A stretch of DNA of 33,018 nt. It comes from an uncultured Gammaproteobacteria bacterium. Lineage in GTDB: Bacteria > Pseudomonadota > Gammaproteobacteria > Pseudomonadales > Azotimanducaceae. Numbering within the stretch: the stretch's first letter is position 1; every line of letters begins with the position of its first letter. The stretch covers positions 1 to 33,018 of the forward strand of contig CAJXBG010000039.1 in NCBI GenBank assembly GCA_913050215.1, written 5' to 3'. The position numbers and the translations under genes are program-made. A model generated the notes under the pieces. That model was not told where the DNA came from. It searched no databases and saw only the letters and a program-made list of their open reading frames with translations. Shown here piece after piece: positions 16,639 through 23,897 of this stretch.

Positions 16639-17888
16639 TTTGCTACCTGCTCTAATCTAGGGTCGTTAGGGTAGATCCATTCGTCACCTATGACCTGCTC
16701 AACACTGAGTGTCTCGGGAATATTGTTGACGCCAATCATCTTATCGGCAGCTTGATTCCAGTGATAAATACGTGCTTCCTGATAGCTGAGCGGGACACCT
16801 GTAAAACCCCAGGATTCAACAGATCGCTGTATTTGCTTGCCAAATTCGGTGTCCTCTTGAAGCACTTTGACAAGTTGCTCTCCTTGATTTTCGGTCCAGA
16901 TGTCCGGCGCAGGGTTGTCTCCCCAGTCGGGTGCCATGGTCCATGTTTCAAAGAGGCATTTGTCGATGCCAAGGGGCCAAAACAACAACGGTGGTAACAC
17001 CAGATGGTTTAGCGGTGATACCCAATTAGGAAATATACCGTAGGATTGCGTGCAGGTTCTCGCTATTTCGCCAACCGTGTCAATTTCATTTGAAGAGGCC
17101 GGTAAACTCATCGCCGAATTCTTTCCTGCGGGACGCGGTGCGACCATGCGTCCGTGACCATTAGGGTAAAGCGTATTCACGTTACGGCGGTCGTCGAGCA
17201 CAGGCGCGACCGTGGTGGGGTGAATGCTTTTGACGTGATAAACCTCGGTATTGGCTTCCATCGCAATTTTCCAGTTGCAATCGAGAACGAAGCTATGCCT
17301 CGCGGCAAGGCGGCATTTGTCGAATTGGAACTCGGTCCATTCGTCGGCAATGGGGCCGAGCCATTCCAGCAGAGAAGGTGCGTTTTTATCAAAATTGAGA
17401 AAGATTAAATTTCCAAACATTTCACATCGAATGCCTATCAGACCACGACATGACATATCGAGGTCAGAGAAATCTTCAGGATCCCTAACGCTGACCAAAT
17501 CACCTTGGTGTGTGTAGGTCCACCCATGATACTTGCAGGTGAGTCGGGCTCTGCGGCCCGATTCCTCTGTCACCACAGGTGCACCTCTATGGCGACACGT
17601 GTTGTAGAACGCCCGTATGACACCATCATCGCCGTGAACGATAACCACAGGTTGCCCAGCATTGTCCCATCGTCGATAGCTTCCGGGTGAAGGTAGTTCG
17701 TCAATATGCGCGGCAAACAGCCAAGACTTTTGCCAGATGTGTGTTTGTTCCAGCTCGAAAAAAGCGGGATCTGTATATCTGCCGGCTGGAATGTCCGGAA
17801 GCGCCGGAAAACCCACTGGTGGAGAAGTCCGGGCAGCCTCGAACTCCATTAATCGATACAGTTTTTCAATTTCCTGACGACTCAACAT
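16635..17888 (-). CDS. Rieske non-heme iron oxygenase, alpha subunit (RHO 2)
   Basis: Rieske oxygenase of 417 residues. Cluster ligands are C98, H100, C118 and H121 in CRHRGAP and CKYHGWTY. The mononuclear iron site has NWKIAMEANTEVYHVKSIHP for the two His ligands, with Glu in the bridging position, and a later LQEDTEF likely gives the third ligand. The ATG at 17888 has GGGAGG upstream. It is the second gene of the minus-strand run, 63 bp after the PNPOx-like gene. An imperfect palindrome (17922-17952) fills part of that gap. It differs greatly in length and sequence from RHO 1 and RHO 3, so I infer separate substrates or steps. Electron-transfer partners are not in the window. Confidence 0.9.
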   Translation of the reverse strand: MLSRQEIEKLYRLMEFEAARTSPPVGFPALPDIPAGRYTDPAFFELEQTHIWQKSWLFAAHIDELPSPGSYRRWDNAGQPVVIVHGDDGVIRAFYNTCRHRGAPVVTEESGRRARLTCKYHGWTYTHQGDLVSVRDPEDFSDLDMSCRGLIGIRCEMFGNLIFLNFDKNAPSLLEWLGPIADEWTEFQFDKCRLAARHSFVLDCNWKIAMEANTEVYHVKSIHPTTVAPVLDDRRNVNTLYPNGHGRMVAPRPAGKNSAMSLPASSNEIDTVGEIARTCTQSYGIFPNWVSPLNHLVLPPLLFWPLGIDKCLFETWTMAPDWGDNPAPDIWTENQGEQLVKVLQEDTEFGKQIQRSVESWGFTGVPLSYQEARIYHWNQAADKMIGVNNIPETLSVEQVIGDEWIYPNDPRLEQVAK

Positions 17889-17921
17889 CTAGCTGCCTCC
17901 CGCGTGAGTAAATATCCCTCA

Positions 17922-17952
17922 GAATGATTTCGAAATTATCGAAAACTCATTC
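17922..17952. repeat. Imperfect palindrome between the PNPOx-like gene and RHO 2
   Basis: GAATGATTTCGA and TCGAAA-AC-TCATTC pair over 12 bp with a two-base bulge and a 5-nt AATTA loop. It begins right at the stop codon of the PNPOx-like gene in the direction of transcription. No T-run follows on the minus strand. It may be a transcript-processing or attenuating hairpin, or an operator unrelated to the 24-bp sites. Confidence 0.45.
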
Positions 17953-18545
17953 TAGCGTGGCGGTAGCCCTTTCTCTGCGCGCAGTTTATTCATGCGATCA
18001 ATATCGCCTGGAAGTCTATCTCCCAATTCGGATTCGTCGATCGCACCCGCCATGTGGGCACCCGCGTTTTTGCCGTTGTACATGATCTTTTTGGTAGGGG
18101 TCACTGCTAAAATAATTCTTAATGGTGAGTCTAGGAGATTATAGAAAAACTCCTCACCAGCAGCATTGTCGGGATTCAGTTTTTGGGATAGTGCTGTATA
18201 GAACCATTTTTTGGTCTCGTCATCCTGAAAAAACTCACCAGTGCCCTTAAAAGTGATCGCGCCACCGGGAAGATCAGGTGATGCATCAGGTTTGTAGCCA
18301 TTGCTACTCACGTTGACTGAAACTCTGTTGTCACGGCGAATCGCAGTTGTGCGATGCCGATGTTCTGCGAAGGTGATCCATATTTTTCCTTCGTGCCAAA
18401 CATAAGCATGAGTGACGCCAACAGGCCAACCATCTTTTGTTGCCCACATGAGTACGCACTCCATAGAGTTTTCCATGAGTTGGTCAACTTCGTGGTCGGT
18501 GAAAGGGTAAATAGAGACAATTTCGTGGTCGTGTGTTTGTGCCAT
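17952..18545 (-). CDS. Pyridoxamine 5'-phosphate oxidase-like flavin-binding protein
   Basis: A 197-residue protein of the split-beta-barrel FMN-binding family (PNPOx-like). Family features are VLMWATKDGWPVGVTHAYVW, IWITFAEHRHRTTAIRRDNR and VSVNVSS, the usual strand pattern around the flavin phosphate site, with a final helix NKLRAEKGLPPR. Such proteins include flavin reductases, F420- or FMN-dependent reductases and heme-binding proteins. Here it might reduce a flavin or an enone intermediate. The frame is open to 18605 but the ATG at 18545 is used because AAGGAAAG stands upstream and the extra residues look like translated promoter. It is the first gene of the eight-gene minus-strand run and lies 50 bp after operator site 3. 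Confidence 0.8.
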   Translation of the reverse strand: MAQTHDHEIVSIYPFTDHEVDQLMENSMECVLMWATKDGWPVGVTHAYVWHEGKIWITFAEHRHRTTAIRRDNRVSVNVSSNGYKPDASPDLPGGAITFKGTGEFFQDDETKKWFYTALSQKLNPDNAAGEEFFYNLLDSPLRIILAVTPTKKIMYNGKNAGAHMAGAIDESELGDRLPGDIDRMNKLRAEKGLPPR

Positions 18546-18594
18546 CGTCAAGCTTTCCTTAAGTTTCAAAGTGCTAGTTACACCACATTGATGT

Positions 18595-18618
18595 AAAACA
18601 ATCAAGTCTGATTGTTTT
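18595..18618. promoter_or_regulatory. Operator site 3 with overlapping promoter of the eight-gene minus-strand operon
   Basis: Inverted repeat AAAACAATC, spacer AAGTCT, GATTGTTTT, with perfect 9-bp arms. Read on the minus strand, TTGATT (18605-18600) is followed after exactly 17 bp by TGTAAC, a 4/6 match to the -10 consensus, directed at the PNPOx-like gene start at 18545. The same operator and -35 register is seen at sites 1, 2 and 6. Confidence 0.75.
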
Positions 18619-18632
18619 GTTCTGACTCATAT

Positions 18633-20027
18633 TTATTCTCCTCCACGAAGAAAAGTGTCCAGTACATCGTGAAAGTGTCTGATACGAACCTCTTGATAGT
18701 TCCCCAGCGTCTGGTGACCCTTTTTCGAAGCTTTCATGCCAGCCCATTGTCGTGTGAAGTTTTCTGTATCCTGATCAAGCACGTGGCTGAGTCCCGTTTG
18801 ATTGAAAGAAGCCAGTGAAGTGTAAGGTTCATCGATCTCCAACTTTTCGACGGGTGCGGGTTTGGGTCTGATGCCGGAGTCAGGTAGAGGTTGTAGTAAC
18901 ATGATGTCGTGTACGCAACGGTCAACCCCGAGTGGTCTAAAGCGATAAATCAGTGGGATGACAACGCCAGGAAAGAAACAGGCATTAGGAAACAAATGGT
19001 ATTCAATGCTATCGAGCATTTCGCTATTTGAGTGGCCAGACAAGTCTACGGCGAGCTCTTTAGACATGTTTTCGCGAAGGATGTCTGCATGCGCTTGCCT
19101 TGCTGTCATGCCCTCGGGGAGCGTTTTTCCATCATGCCCAAAAAAGCTGAATAACTCTGCTTCTGAATAGCGTTTCTCGAAGTGCGGGTTTCCGGAAGAA
19201 AGGTTTTGGAAAAATCGGGTGACGTGGGGGCTAAAGATGTCGTATTGCGTGTTTGCCCAACTTGATGTTCTTAGCGCCTCGGGGTGGGTTGCGAGAACAT
19301 GAAATGCCTCGAGAAAACCTTCCATACACATTTTCCAATTGCCCGGCAGAATTTTTTGAGTGTGGAGGGAGATGAATCGATTTTCTAAAGGCCATTCCGC
19401 AAAGTGTTCAGGCAGCACCTGCAAATAATCCCCCAGCGGTGTTGCATCTGGGTCGAGATTAATAAAAACGAACCCGCCCCAGCTGTCGCAAGGTATCTCG
19501 GTGAGCCCAAATTTTTCGTCTTCGATATGAGGGAAGTCCCATCGGCAGGGGATGTCCCTCAGCGAACCATCAAGATGCCATGACATGCCATGAAAAGGAC
19601 ATCGCAGGAATTGTTTACCTTGTCCCTGTTCACCGGCGCCAAAAAATTGCATACCTCGGTGTGGGCAGGAGTTGATAAACGCACGGATCTGATTGTCCTC
19701 ACCTCGGATGATGATGACTGAGTCATCACAAATGTCGTAGACATAGTAGTCGCCGACATCCGTGACATGTTCCTCTCGACAGGCCCATTGCCAGGTTTTC
19801 TGCCACATATGCTCGACTTCTGAGCGATAGAACGCTTCGTCTGTATAACGGGAGAGTGGAATGTCATCGCTACCCAGATATTCGTACTTGACCTGTTTCA
19901 ATGCATCAGGGGGCGTGTCCATATCCCTGTTGAGCATATCCTGTGGGGAAGGGCCTGGGCATCGCGCATCTCCGGGAGCAAGGGACTGATCTGAAGTTGC
20001 GTAGATGTCGAAACGTTCATTACTCAT
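18633..20027 (-). CDS. Rieske non-heme iron oxygenase, alpha subunit (RHO 3)
   Basis: Rieske oxygenase of 464 residues. Cluster ligands are C121, H123, C143 and H146, in CPHRGMQF and CPFHGMSW; the loop between the two halves is two residues longer than in RHO 1 and RHO 2. The catalytic iron segment is NWKMCMEGFLEAFHVLATHP, and LDQDTENF gives the likely third ligand. The residue before the first His is Phe (EAFH) rather than the usual Tyr. The ATG at 20027 is preceded by AGGATATTGACCT. It is transcribed divergently from P450 C with operator site 4 between them, and its 3' end lies 15 bp from operator site 3. It seems to be a single-gene unit. The reductase is not nearby. Confidence 0.9.
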   Translation of the reverse strand: MSNERFDIYATSDQSLAPGDARCPGPSPQDMLNRDMDTPPDALKQVKYEYLGSDDIPLSRYTDEAFYRSEVEHMWQKTWQWACREEHVTDVGDYYVYDICDDSVIIIRGEDNQIRAFINSCPHRGMQFFGAGEQGQGKQFLRCPFHGMSWHLDGSLRDIPCRWDFPHIEDEKFGLTEIPCDSWGGFVFINLDPDATPLGDYLQVLPEHFAEWPLENRFISLHTQKILPGNWKMCMEGFLEAFHVLATHPEALRTSSWANTQYDIFSPHVTRFFQNLSSGNPHFEKRYSEAELFSFFGHDGKTLPEGMTARQAHADILRENMSKELAVDLSGHSNSEMLDSIEYHLFPNACFFPGVVIPLIYRFRPLGVDRCVHDIMLLQPLPDSGIRPKPAPVEKLEIDEPYTSLASFNQTGLSHVLDQDTENFTRQWAGMKASKKGHQTLGNYQEVRIRHFHDVLDTFLRGGE

Positions 20028-20114
20028 AGGTCAATATCCTGTGATTCTGCTTGGATAGGTTGTTATTGTGTCAGTCTTTGTTTGTTGCATGGAACAATTT
20101 ATTCGCAAATGTGC

Positions 20115-20138
20115 AAAACAGTCAACATTGATTGTTTT
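20115..20138. promoter_or_regulatory. Operator site 4 in the divergent RHO 3 / P450 C promoter region
   Basis: Inverted repeat AAAACAGTC, spacer AACATT, GATTGTTTT. On the minus strand TTGACT (20125-20120) is followed after 18 bp by TAAATT, a fair promoter for RHO 3. On the plus strand TTGATT (20128-20133) has no good -10 at 17 bp, though TATTCT lies at 20143-20148. The single site could control both genes. The rest of the 156-bp gap shows nothing else. Confidence 0.68.
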
Positions 20139-20183
20139 ATGGTATTCTCTTTTTCAAATTTGGCCAATCACGGAAATCAATTT

Positions 20184-21470
20184 ATGACTGCTAGCGATCA
20201 AGAAGAAATTAGCAGAGCGGCAACCTGTCCACTCCATGAGGTCTCGCCGATGCATCCCGCTTTACTCAAAGCACCCTGGGGCATTAATCGGCGCTTGAGG
20301 CATGAAGCGCCCGTCTTTAAGGACCCAGCCTCTGGCATCTACTTCATCTCCCGCTACGATGATGTATTGCGAATGGCGAGAGATCATAAAACCTTTTCCA
20401 GTAAAATGCTGACTGCGACCCGCGCCCTTGGCGGGAGCGAAGATCCAGAAATCACTGAAATCCTGAAAGGGGGGTATCCTCAGGTACCAACGATGTTGAC
20501 TCAGGATCCACCGCTGCAAAGAAGATACAGAAAGTTTGTTGATGGTGCATTTTCACCTGGAAGTCTCAAAATGCTCGAGCCATTCATGGAACAAACATCG
20601 AATGACCTAATAGACGCGTTTATCGACAAGGGTCATTGCGAGTTTCTAGATGCATTTGGTGTGCCGTTGCCGCTACGGGTCATTGTTTCGCAACTGGGCG
20701 CACCGGAATCTGATATGCATTTGTTCCGAAAATGGACTGAGGCTTTTATCGGTAACTTATCCGGGCAGCTCGACCGGGATGGGCTGGTGAAAGCAGCCAA
20801 GGATATGGTTGAATTTCAACATTACTTTGTTGAACGGATGAACGAGCGGCGAGATTCTCCAACGGACGACATACTCTCGAAGGTGGTCAACGCGAGTATC
20901 GATGGTGAGCAACCGCTGGGTGATGGGGAATGTTTGTCGATGATCTCGCAAATAATGGTGGCGGGGAACGAGACAACCTCTGCCACGCTGACTGAGGCGA
21001 TATGGTTGCTTATTCAAAATCCAGAACAATATGAATTGCTTCGCAGTGATCCTTCACCGGACATGATTTCCCGGTTGGTTGAAGAGGCGCTCAGAATTTC
21101 AAGTCCATCATCGAATATGTTCAGGCGTGCAAATACGGATGTCGAAATGCACGGAGTAACAATTCCTAAAGATTCGATCCTGTTCGCTCGGTTTGCGTCT
21201 GCTAATCAGGATGAAAATCAGTTCCCTGAGCCGGAAAAATTCGATTTGCGTCGAGACAACCTTAAGGATCAGGTGGCTTTTGGCAAAGGTGTTCATCATT
21301 GTCTTGGCGCAGCGCTCAGTCGTCGGGAGATGAACATTGGCTTCAAGGTCATTTTGGATCGCATGGAAAACTTTCGTCTCAACGATGGAGCTAGTGACCC
21401 AGCGTTTTCAGCAAACGCGCTATTGCATGGTTTGACCGGGCTTGATCTGGCGTTCGATAAGATCGGCTGA
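20184..21470 (+). CDS. Cytochrome P450 (P450 C)
   Basis: Soluble P450 of 428 residues. The heme-ligand segment is FGKGVHHCLGAALSRRE (Cys 373), the I-helix has AGNETTSAT, and the K-helix EEALR. The frame is open from a TTG at 20082, but that lies before operator site 4, and the early part would translate promoter DNA. The ATG at 20184, with GGAAA about 8 nt before it, is used. The N-terminus carries ATCPLHEVSPMHP, a pattern of bacterial P450s acting on hydrophobic substrates. SDR 3 follows after 60 bp on the same strand and may oxidise its alcohol product. Divergent RHO 3 shares the promoter region. A redox partner is not encoded nearby. Confidence 0.9.
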   Translation: MTASDQEEISRAATCPLHEVSPMHPALLKAPWGINRRLRHEAPVFKDPASGIYFISRYDDVLRMARDHKTFSSKMLTATRALGGSEDPEITEILKGGYPQVPTMLTQDPPLQRRYRKFVDGAFSPGSLKMLEPFMEQTSNDLIDAFIDKGHCEFLDAFGVPLPLRVIVSQLGAPESDMHLFRKWTEAFIGNLSGQLDRDGLVKAAKDMVEFQHYFVERMNERRDSPTDDILSKVVNASIDGEQPLGDGECLSMISQIMVAGNETTSATLTEAIWLLIQNPEQYELLRSDPSPDMISRLVEEALRISSPSSNMFRRANTDVEMHGVTIPKDSILFARFASANQDENQFPEPEKFDLRRDNLKDQVAFGKGVHHCLGAALSRREMNIGFKVILDRMENFRLNDGASDPAFSANALLHGLTGLDLAFDKIG

Positions 21471-21530
21471 TCGGGGTTCTTACGTGCAACAAAAGCCATA
21501 ACAGCAAAAACTAATAACAGGATCGTTTGT

Positions 21531-22313
21531 ATGAGTGTACTTGATACTTTTAGCCTAGATGGACGTGTCGCGGTTGTGACCGGTAGTGGCCGCGGCATAG
21601 GTGAGGCGATAGCGATAGGTCTTGCCGAAGCGGGAGCAAAAATCGTGCTTGCTGCGCGCCGAACTGAGGAAATTCAGGCTGTTGCAGATAAAATTAAAGA
21701 TATGGGCGGCGATGCCATTGCGGTGACAACGGATGTCATGGTGCTTGAACAGGTGACACAACTAGCTGAAGCAGCTGTTGCGGCATTTGGCTCGCTTGAC
21801 TGCTGGATCAGCAATGCTGGAGGGGCAGATGATCGAGTCGCCAGAACACTGATTGATGTGCCGGAGCGGCAGTGGGATTTTCAGCTGAATCTGAACCTGA
21901 AGGCGGTTTGGACCGGTGCTCAAGCAGCGGCAAAGGTGATGAAAGATAACGGTGGCGGCACAATCATTAATATTTCTTCGGCGGTGGCCGGGCGTGCGTC
22001 ACCATTCAATGGTCCCTATGCTGTTGCGAAATCCGGCGTTGATAATCTGACGCAGACTTTGTCCTCAGAGCTGGCCCGATACAACATCCGGGTTAATGGT
22101 ATTTCTCCCGGACCCATACCCACTGAAGTGTTCAAAGAGTTTTTGAATATCTCGGATGACGATGTGCCTGAAATGGGTAAGAAAATGGGCATTCCATTGG
22201 GACGATTGGGTACGCCTGAGGATATTGCACCAGCAGCAGTTTTTCTCGCATCAGATGCTTCGCAGTGGATGACCGGGGAGACAATTACAATTAAAGGCGG
22301 GCATAGCAGGTAG
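21531..22313 (+). CDS. SDR family NAD(P)-dependent oxidoreductase (SDR 3)
   Basis: Classical SDR of 260 residues. The dinucleotide motif TGSGRGIG starts at residue 17. AARR after beta-2 (VLAARRTEE) suggests NADP(H) preference by the usual charge rule. SNAGG replaces the common NNAG, the catalytic Ser lies in NISSAVAG, and YAVAKSG supplies the Tyr and Lys. The C-terminal ETITIKGGHSR resembles 7-alpha-hydroxysteroid dehydrogenase/FabG relatives, but the length and motifs do not fix a substrate. It lies 60 bp after P450 C, probably in one transcript, and ends 10 bp from the convergent MaoC gene. Confidence 0.88.
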   Translation: MSVLDTFSLDGRVAVVTGSGRGIGEAIAIGLAEAGAKIVLAARRTEEIQAVADKIKDMGGDAIAVTTDVMVLEQVTQLAEAAVAAFGSLDCWISNAGGADDRVARTLIDVPERQWDFQLNLNLKAVWTGAQAAAKVMKDNGGGTIINISSAVAGRASPFNGPYAVAKSGVDNLTQTLSSELARYNIRVNGISPGPIPTEVFKEFLNISDDDVPEMGKKMGIPLGRLGTPEDIAPAAVFLASDASQWMTGETITIKGGHSR

Positions 22314-22323
22314 TATGAGGGTC

Positions 22324-22737
22324 TTAATCTCGAGGCAATTGTAGGGTAACAGTTGCTTCGATAAGCCCTCGTTCACCATCACGCTCAAGCCAGGTTTCTA
22401 CTTCTGCCATATCGAAGCCCTGATGCTGATAGATTTTTGTCACGACACCTTTCGATATAATGTGATCTCCGTCCAGAATTATCGGGTTAGGAAAGCGGAT
22501 AAACATTCGTTTAATGCAGTTTTCTCCAGCCCAGTTTTGGAGCATGTTAACCATATATCCGACGCCCAACGGACCCTGATTAATGCATCGTTCACCAAGA
22601 CCTAATTGCGCAACGCTTTTTCTGTCCCAGTGAACCGGATTAGGATCGCGTAGAATCGCGGCCATCGTTTGCATTCGCTCAGGGCTGACTGAATCCATCG
22701 TCCAGGGCGGAAGTTTATCGCCTTCATTGGCAATCAT
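22324..22737 (-). CDS. MaoC-like hydratase, catalytic subunit
   Basis: Hotdog-fold enoyl-CoA hydratase-like protein of 137 residues. It contains the hydratase-2 motif RDPNPVHWD, with the catalytic Asp and His, followed by the helix and strand pattern of MaoC domains (GPLGVGYMVNMLQNW). The frame is open to an ATG at 22761, but the ATG at 22737 is preferred. It has GGGAG about 7 nt upstream and overlaps the stop of the upstream gene by 4 nt (ATGA), the standard coupling in such pairs. With the upstream non-catalytic hotdog protein it probably forms a heteromeric hydratase like the two-gene MaoC pairs of steroid side-chain degradation (ChsH1-ChsH2 type). It would add water to an enoyl-CoA from the cluster substrate. 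Confidence 0.82.
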   Translation of the reverse strand: MIANEGDKLPPWTMDSVSPERMQTMAAILRDPNPVHWDRKSVAQLGLGERCINQGPLGVGYMVNMLQNWAGENCIKRMFIRFPNPIILDGDHIISKGVVTKIYQHQGFDMAEVETWLERDGERGLIEATVTLQLPRD

Positions 22738-23189
22738 ATTGGCTCCCGGCGGTAATGCCATATGACCGTGCTGCTTGCTACCAAGGAATAATCATCGTGT
22801 ACCTCAAAGTCAAAAACGATCCGGTCATACACAGGGGCTGTATCCCCTGGTTTGTCATTATGTCTAGTGACGTCTGTGATTTTTCCCTGGATATCATATT
22901 CAGTGTCTTCTTTGAGCGGATTGAACAGTTGCCAATCATAGCTTTCAATTGAAATAGACATGTCACTGTCTGCTCGCCCAAGTGCAAACATCTCTGCGAT
23001 GGTTGTACCTGAGCCAAGAATAGGGACGTGGAATAAAGCAATCGGATGCACCACTCCATCTTGCATGACGTCTGCGCCAGTGCAGGCCGTGAGCAGAAAG
23101 TTTTCCCAATGTTGAATCGAGTATTTCCCTCCGGGGAATTTGTGCCCCTCTGCGCGCTCCACTTGCTCAAAGCTAATGACTTCAGTCAA
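22734..23189 (-). CDS. MaoC-like/FAS1-dehydratase-like hotdog protein, N-terminal-type subunit
   Basis: A 151-residue hotdog-fold protein of the non-catalytic MaoC N-terminal type. It has the family segment IESYDWQLFNPLKEDTEYDI and the late strand PVYDRIVFDFEVHDD, but no D-x-N-P-x-H motif. The frame is open from an ATG at 23249, but the TTG at 23189 has AGGAG 5 nt before it and begins the natural protein (LTEVISFEQVERAEGH). The TTG is therefore chosen. It overlaps the catalytic hotdog gene by the ATGA at 22734-22737. It is divergent from the CMD-like gene with a 143-bp gap that contains no copy of the 24-bp operator. Confidence 0.76.
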   Translation of the reverse strand: MTEVISFEQVERAEGHKFPGGKYSIQHWENFLLTACTGADVMQDGVVHPIALFHVPILGSGTTIAEMFALGRADSDMSISIESYDWQLFNPLKEDTEYDIQGKITDVTRHNDKPGDTAPVYDRIVFDFEVHDDYSLVASSTVIWHYRREPI

Positions 23190-23270
23190 GGTGACTCCTG
23201 CAATCTGTAAATAGCATCTGATATTCGACAAACGACATGATGAAGTCAAGCCATGCGATCCTTAGGATGC

Positions 23271-23299
23271 TTGTCGCTTTTCGTGATTTGTCGTAGAGT
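23271..23299 (+). promoter_or_regulatory. Possible promoter of the CMD-like gene
   Basis: TTGTCG (23271-23276) is followed after 17 bp by TAGAGT (23294-23299), 34 bp before the ATG at 23333. The match is modest. TTTGTCG and its complement CGACAAA recur in this gap (23226-23232 and 23287-23293) and could mark a different regulator, but four short copies in 143 bp are weak evidence. Confidence 0.35.
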
Positions 23300-23332
23300 T
23301 GAAGTGTCGAGTCAATCAAAGGAAAAAAGCCA

Positions 23333-23881
23333 ATGCCAAGAGTAACTGAAGTAGGTGGGTTGCCGGGTTTCGCCGGTGTTTACGCACATTGCCCAGATCT
23401 ATTTGAGGGATTCATGTACCGATACGGGTTGCTCTGGTCGCACAGTCGACTGGATCCTACGCTTAAAGACCTTGTGAGATTAAAGTCCGCGAACATTAAC
23501 AAATGCCGCTACTGAATTCCCGCACGATCTTCTGCGGCGCAGAAGAATGGCATGTCAGAACAAATGATCAGCGATATGCTGAATCACCGGGAATCTTCAC
23601 TAGATGAACGAATCAAGCTTGCACTGGATTTGACCGAAGACTTTATTGGCAATCACGCGCATGGGATCGATGATGAGTTCATGGACCGACTGAAAGTGCA
23701 CTTTAGTGAAGCCGAAATTGTTGAGTTGACCATAGGTATCGGCATTTGGGATTCTGTGCACAAGTTTAACAACGTATTCGATGTTCACCCGCCAGTCGAA
23801 GAGGGTTTATTTACAACAGATCCACCAGATGTGCCGGCCGCGATGCGTGAACATGTCAAACAACCGGGAAATAAATACTAG
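23333..23881 (+). CDS. AhpD/carboxymuconolactone decarboxylase-like protein, candidate selenoprotein (UGA at 23513-23515)
   Basis: One continuous frame of 183 codons, from ATG 23333 (AAAGGAAAAAAG upstream) to TAG 23881, with a single internal TGA at codon 61. The TGA stands at the second Cys of the AhpD/CMD redox motif, so the motif reads C58-R-Y-U61 and is followed by IPARSSAAQKNGMSEQMI. CMD proteins have such a stretch (CxxC, then ARS, A and G) just after the motif. Downstream, the helix LDERIKLALDLTEDF and the strand-helix FSEAEIVELTIGIGIWDSVHKF are also family-like. No frameshift is needed. A short hairpin with the geometry of a bacterial SECIS follows the TGA. The protein would be 182 residues and would act as a peroxidase, disulfide reductase or decarboxylase-like enzyme. 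The alternative is a nonsense mutation of a TGC/TGT Cys codon, giving two fragments (23333-23515 and 23552-23881). I think selenocysteine is more likely. Confidence 0.74.
23528..23546 (+). promoter_or_regulatory. Candidate bacterial SECIS hairpin
   Basis: TCTTCTGC (23528-23535) and GCAGAAGA (23539-23546) form a perfect 8-bp stem with the loop GGC. The loop starts 20 nt after the TGA. As I recall them, published bacterial SECIS criteria ask for a G among the first two loop bases and a loop 16-37 nt from the UGA, and both are met. The stem lies inside the coding frame and still encodes family-like residues. Confidence 0.6.
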
Positions 23882-23897
23882 GTTGTTGGGAACACGA

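Noticed and set aside
23184-23196. Operator-like AGTCAAGGTGACT near the MaoC start
   Set aside because: The spacer is 5 bp rather than 6, the outer arms (TTC, CCT) do not match, and it overlaps the translation start.
23333-23881. CMD gene as two separate small genes or a frameshifted pseudogene
   Set aside because: Both halves are in the same frame, separated only by TGA. The second ORF would lack the redox motif, and no further stop or frameshift is present.
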